Positions 20,185 to 21,319 of a DNA stretch of 21,319 nucleotides are shown piece by piece. The notes under the pieces were generated by a model. It ran no database searches. It had not been told where the DNA came from and saw only the letters and a program-made list of their open reading frames with translations. Position 1 is the first letter of the stretch; each line of letters starts with the position of its first letter. Made by a program: the position numbers and the translations under genes. The DNA lies in contig CALIGP010000130.1 in assembly GCA_938021455.1 (NCBI GenBank), forward strand, positions 1-21,319, read 5' to 3'. The stretch comes from an uncultured Lewinella sp. GTDB lineage: Bacteria > Bacteroidota > Bacteroidia > Chitinophagales > Saprospiraceae.

Positions 20185-21319
20185 ATGAACAAATCGTTTT
20201 TTTTATTGCTCCTTTGCTTTGGTGGAGGGCTATTGCCCTTGTCTTTTTTACGTGGAGCGAACGCCTGCTCAGAAGAAACTTTTTGCCCGGAAGAAACAAT
20301 GCTGTCAATGGACGAAGCGCCCGTCGCCCGCTGCGTCGACAACCTTACCGTTGAGTTGGACGAAGATGGCAACGCAGATTTCAGTTCGACCGACCTAAAC
20401 GCGGGCTCCAGTGATGACAACACACCGTTGGAAGCGCTGCTGTTCAGCTTTGACCCCGCAAAAGACTCGCTTGATTGTCGCAACGTCGGCACTCAGGCCG
20501 TCAGTCTTATCGTGACCGACAACGTTGGGCAGGCTGACACCTGCTTCACCCAGGTGACCGTAGAAGACAACATCGCGCCCGAAGCCATCTGCCAAAACAC
20601 CGTTTTCGAACTGCGGAGTAACCGCCGTTATGTCCTTGTCTTAGACGATATTCTGAACAGTATCCTTACGGAATATACCGACAACTGCGGGGAGCTGAAC
20701 ACTGCCGCTGTCGTCATTTCTGGCGGCACCAACTTTTCTTGTGGAGCCATTGAAGAAGTAGCTAAAAGCTTTACCTTCGAAAACGACAACGGGGAAGAAA
20801 GCGAGTGTGACGTCACCCTTGCGATCACCGACCCGCTGGGCGTCTGCGGCGAAGCCCCCGTACCCATCTGCCAGCCCTTCACCGTCACCGATGCCACGGA
20901 ACCCACCGTAACCCTCAACGCCAACGTCTTCGACGACGGCTCTACGGACGACCGCAGCGTTTACGCCCTCGTTTACTCCGACGAAACCGACCGGCAGGAG
21001 AATACCACCTTTGATTGTAGCACGACCGGCATAAACCAGGGGCAGACCTTCACGGCCGGGCAGACCGGCGTGATCCAGTCGATCAAAGTACGGGCGGGTG
21101 CTGCCTCCAACAACCGGCTGCTTATTCGGGATTCTTTCTCCCCGGGAGATACCGTATCCTTTGGAGGGTATACGCAGAACGTAGACCTGTTCTTCGGTGA
21201 GCACAGCGACCGGGCCAACCTGACGGTCATGACCCTGGACGTTCCTTTCCCCGTAGAGGCGGGCCAGAAATACTTTTTTGAGCTACAGGGAGAGACGACG
21301 CTGAGTCGTTCCTGCCCCG
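20185..21319 (+). CDS. Secreted HYR-like repeat surface protein, 5' part
   Basis: The frame is open from the ATG at 20185 to the window edge, giving 378 residues so far. Residues 1-26 form a signal peptide (MNKSFFLLLLCFGGGLLPLS). The mature part is acidic and has HYR-like immunoglobulin-type units at ~48-130 (RCVDNLTVELDEDGNADFSSTDLNAGS ... VTDNVGQADTCFTQVTVEDNIAPEAIC) and a second looser unit at ~130-235 (YTDNCGELNTAAVVISGG ... PICQPFTVTDATEPTV). The stretch from ~236 on (VYALVYSDETDRQENTTFDCSTT) begins another domain. Such Bacteroidota proteins are usually very long T9SS substrates with roles in adhesion or gliding. The C-terminus is outside the window, so this is inferred. Eight Ts at 20197-20204 lie inside the signal-peptide codons. 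Confidence 0.82.
   Translation, partial: MNKSFFLLLLCFGGGLLPLSFLRGANACSEETFCPEETMLSMDEAPVARCVDNLTVELDEDGNADFSSTDLNAGSSDDNTPLEALLFSFDPAKDSLDCRNVGTQAVSLIVTDNVGQADTCFTQVTVEDNIAPEAICQNTVFELRSNRRYVLVLDDILNSILTEYTDNCGELNTAAVVISGGTNFSCGAIEEVAKSFTFENDNGEESECDVTLAITDPLGVCGEAPVPICQPFTVTDATEPTVTLNANVFDDGSTDDRSVYALVYSDETDRQENTTFDCSTTGINQGQTFTAGQTGVIQSIKVRAGAASNNRLLIRDSFSPGDTVSFGGYTQNVDLFFGEHSDRANLTVMTLDVPFPVEAGQKYFFELQGETTLSRSCP

Noticed and set aside
20197..20204. T8 run in the HYR-protein signal peptide as a phase-variation switch
   Set aside because: Eight Ts encoding Phe-Phe-Leu in a hydrophobic signal peptide are ordinary, and no other sign of slippage control is present.
20641..21204. Long minus-strand frame opposite the HYR-repeat gene
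   Set aside because: The plus-strand frame from 20185 has a signal peptide and HYR-like repeats through the same bases; the minus frame has no domain features.

Overview
The window looks like chromosomal sequence of a Bacteroidota bacterium, most likely of the Saprospiria/Lewinella type. The evidence is a secreted beta-helix protein with a type IX secretion (T9SS) sorting tail, SprB-type and HYR-like repeats, a GIN-domain (DUF2807) protein, a DUF5777 barrel, a TPR-TM-HTH regulator, and promoter candidates of the Bacteroidota TTTG / TAnnTTTG kind. The species assignment is inference. No rRNA, tRNA, CRISPR array or transposase gene was seen.

Layout. 1-818: 3' end of priA. 1156-2517: a small ankyrin protein convergent with, and overlapping, a GH33-type sialidase lipoprotein. 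2929-5034: a large T9SS-exported beta-helix protein. 5269-5988 (-): a GIN-domain protein. 6391-8052 (-): an exported amidase-signature enzyme. 8291-9223: a LytM/M23-like protein lacking its metal ligands. 9286-10044 (-): a polytopic membrane protein. 10371-11375 (-): an exported CotH-like protein. 12026-13345: a GntP-family permease. 13455-14699: a complete phage-tail-sheath-like domain behind a lipoprotein signal peptide. 14729-14896: a MITE-like palindromic element. 15211-16821: a TPR/TM/HTH regulator whose signal peptide lies upstream of the first ATG. 17349-20048: a tight four-gene set (SprB-repeat haem-type lipoprotein, OB-fold protein, YceI protein, DUF5777 protein). 20185-end: start of a HYR-repeat surface protein.

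How it fits together. Most products are exported: surface glycan handling (sialidase, beta-helix, amidase), envelope proteins, and one probable redox or lipid-carrier operon at 17349-20048. The TPR/HTH regulator lies just upstream of that operon, and a perfect 16-bp palindrome lies between them, so local regulation is a reasonable hypothesis.

The most unusual gene is the tail-sheath-like lipoprotein at 13455-14699. It has a well preserved sheath domain and C-terminal arm, but the usual N-terminal arm is replaced by a signal peptide with lipobox and a Pro/Thr linker, and no other tail, baseplate or injection-system gene is visible. The larger intergenic gaps are unusually rich in short palindromic or repeated elements: a nested palindrome, GACGC-type inverted repeats, arrays of CTNNGTG heptamers, and two MITE-like elements.
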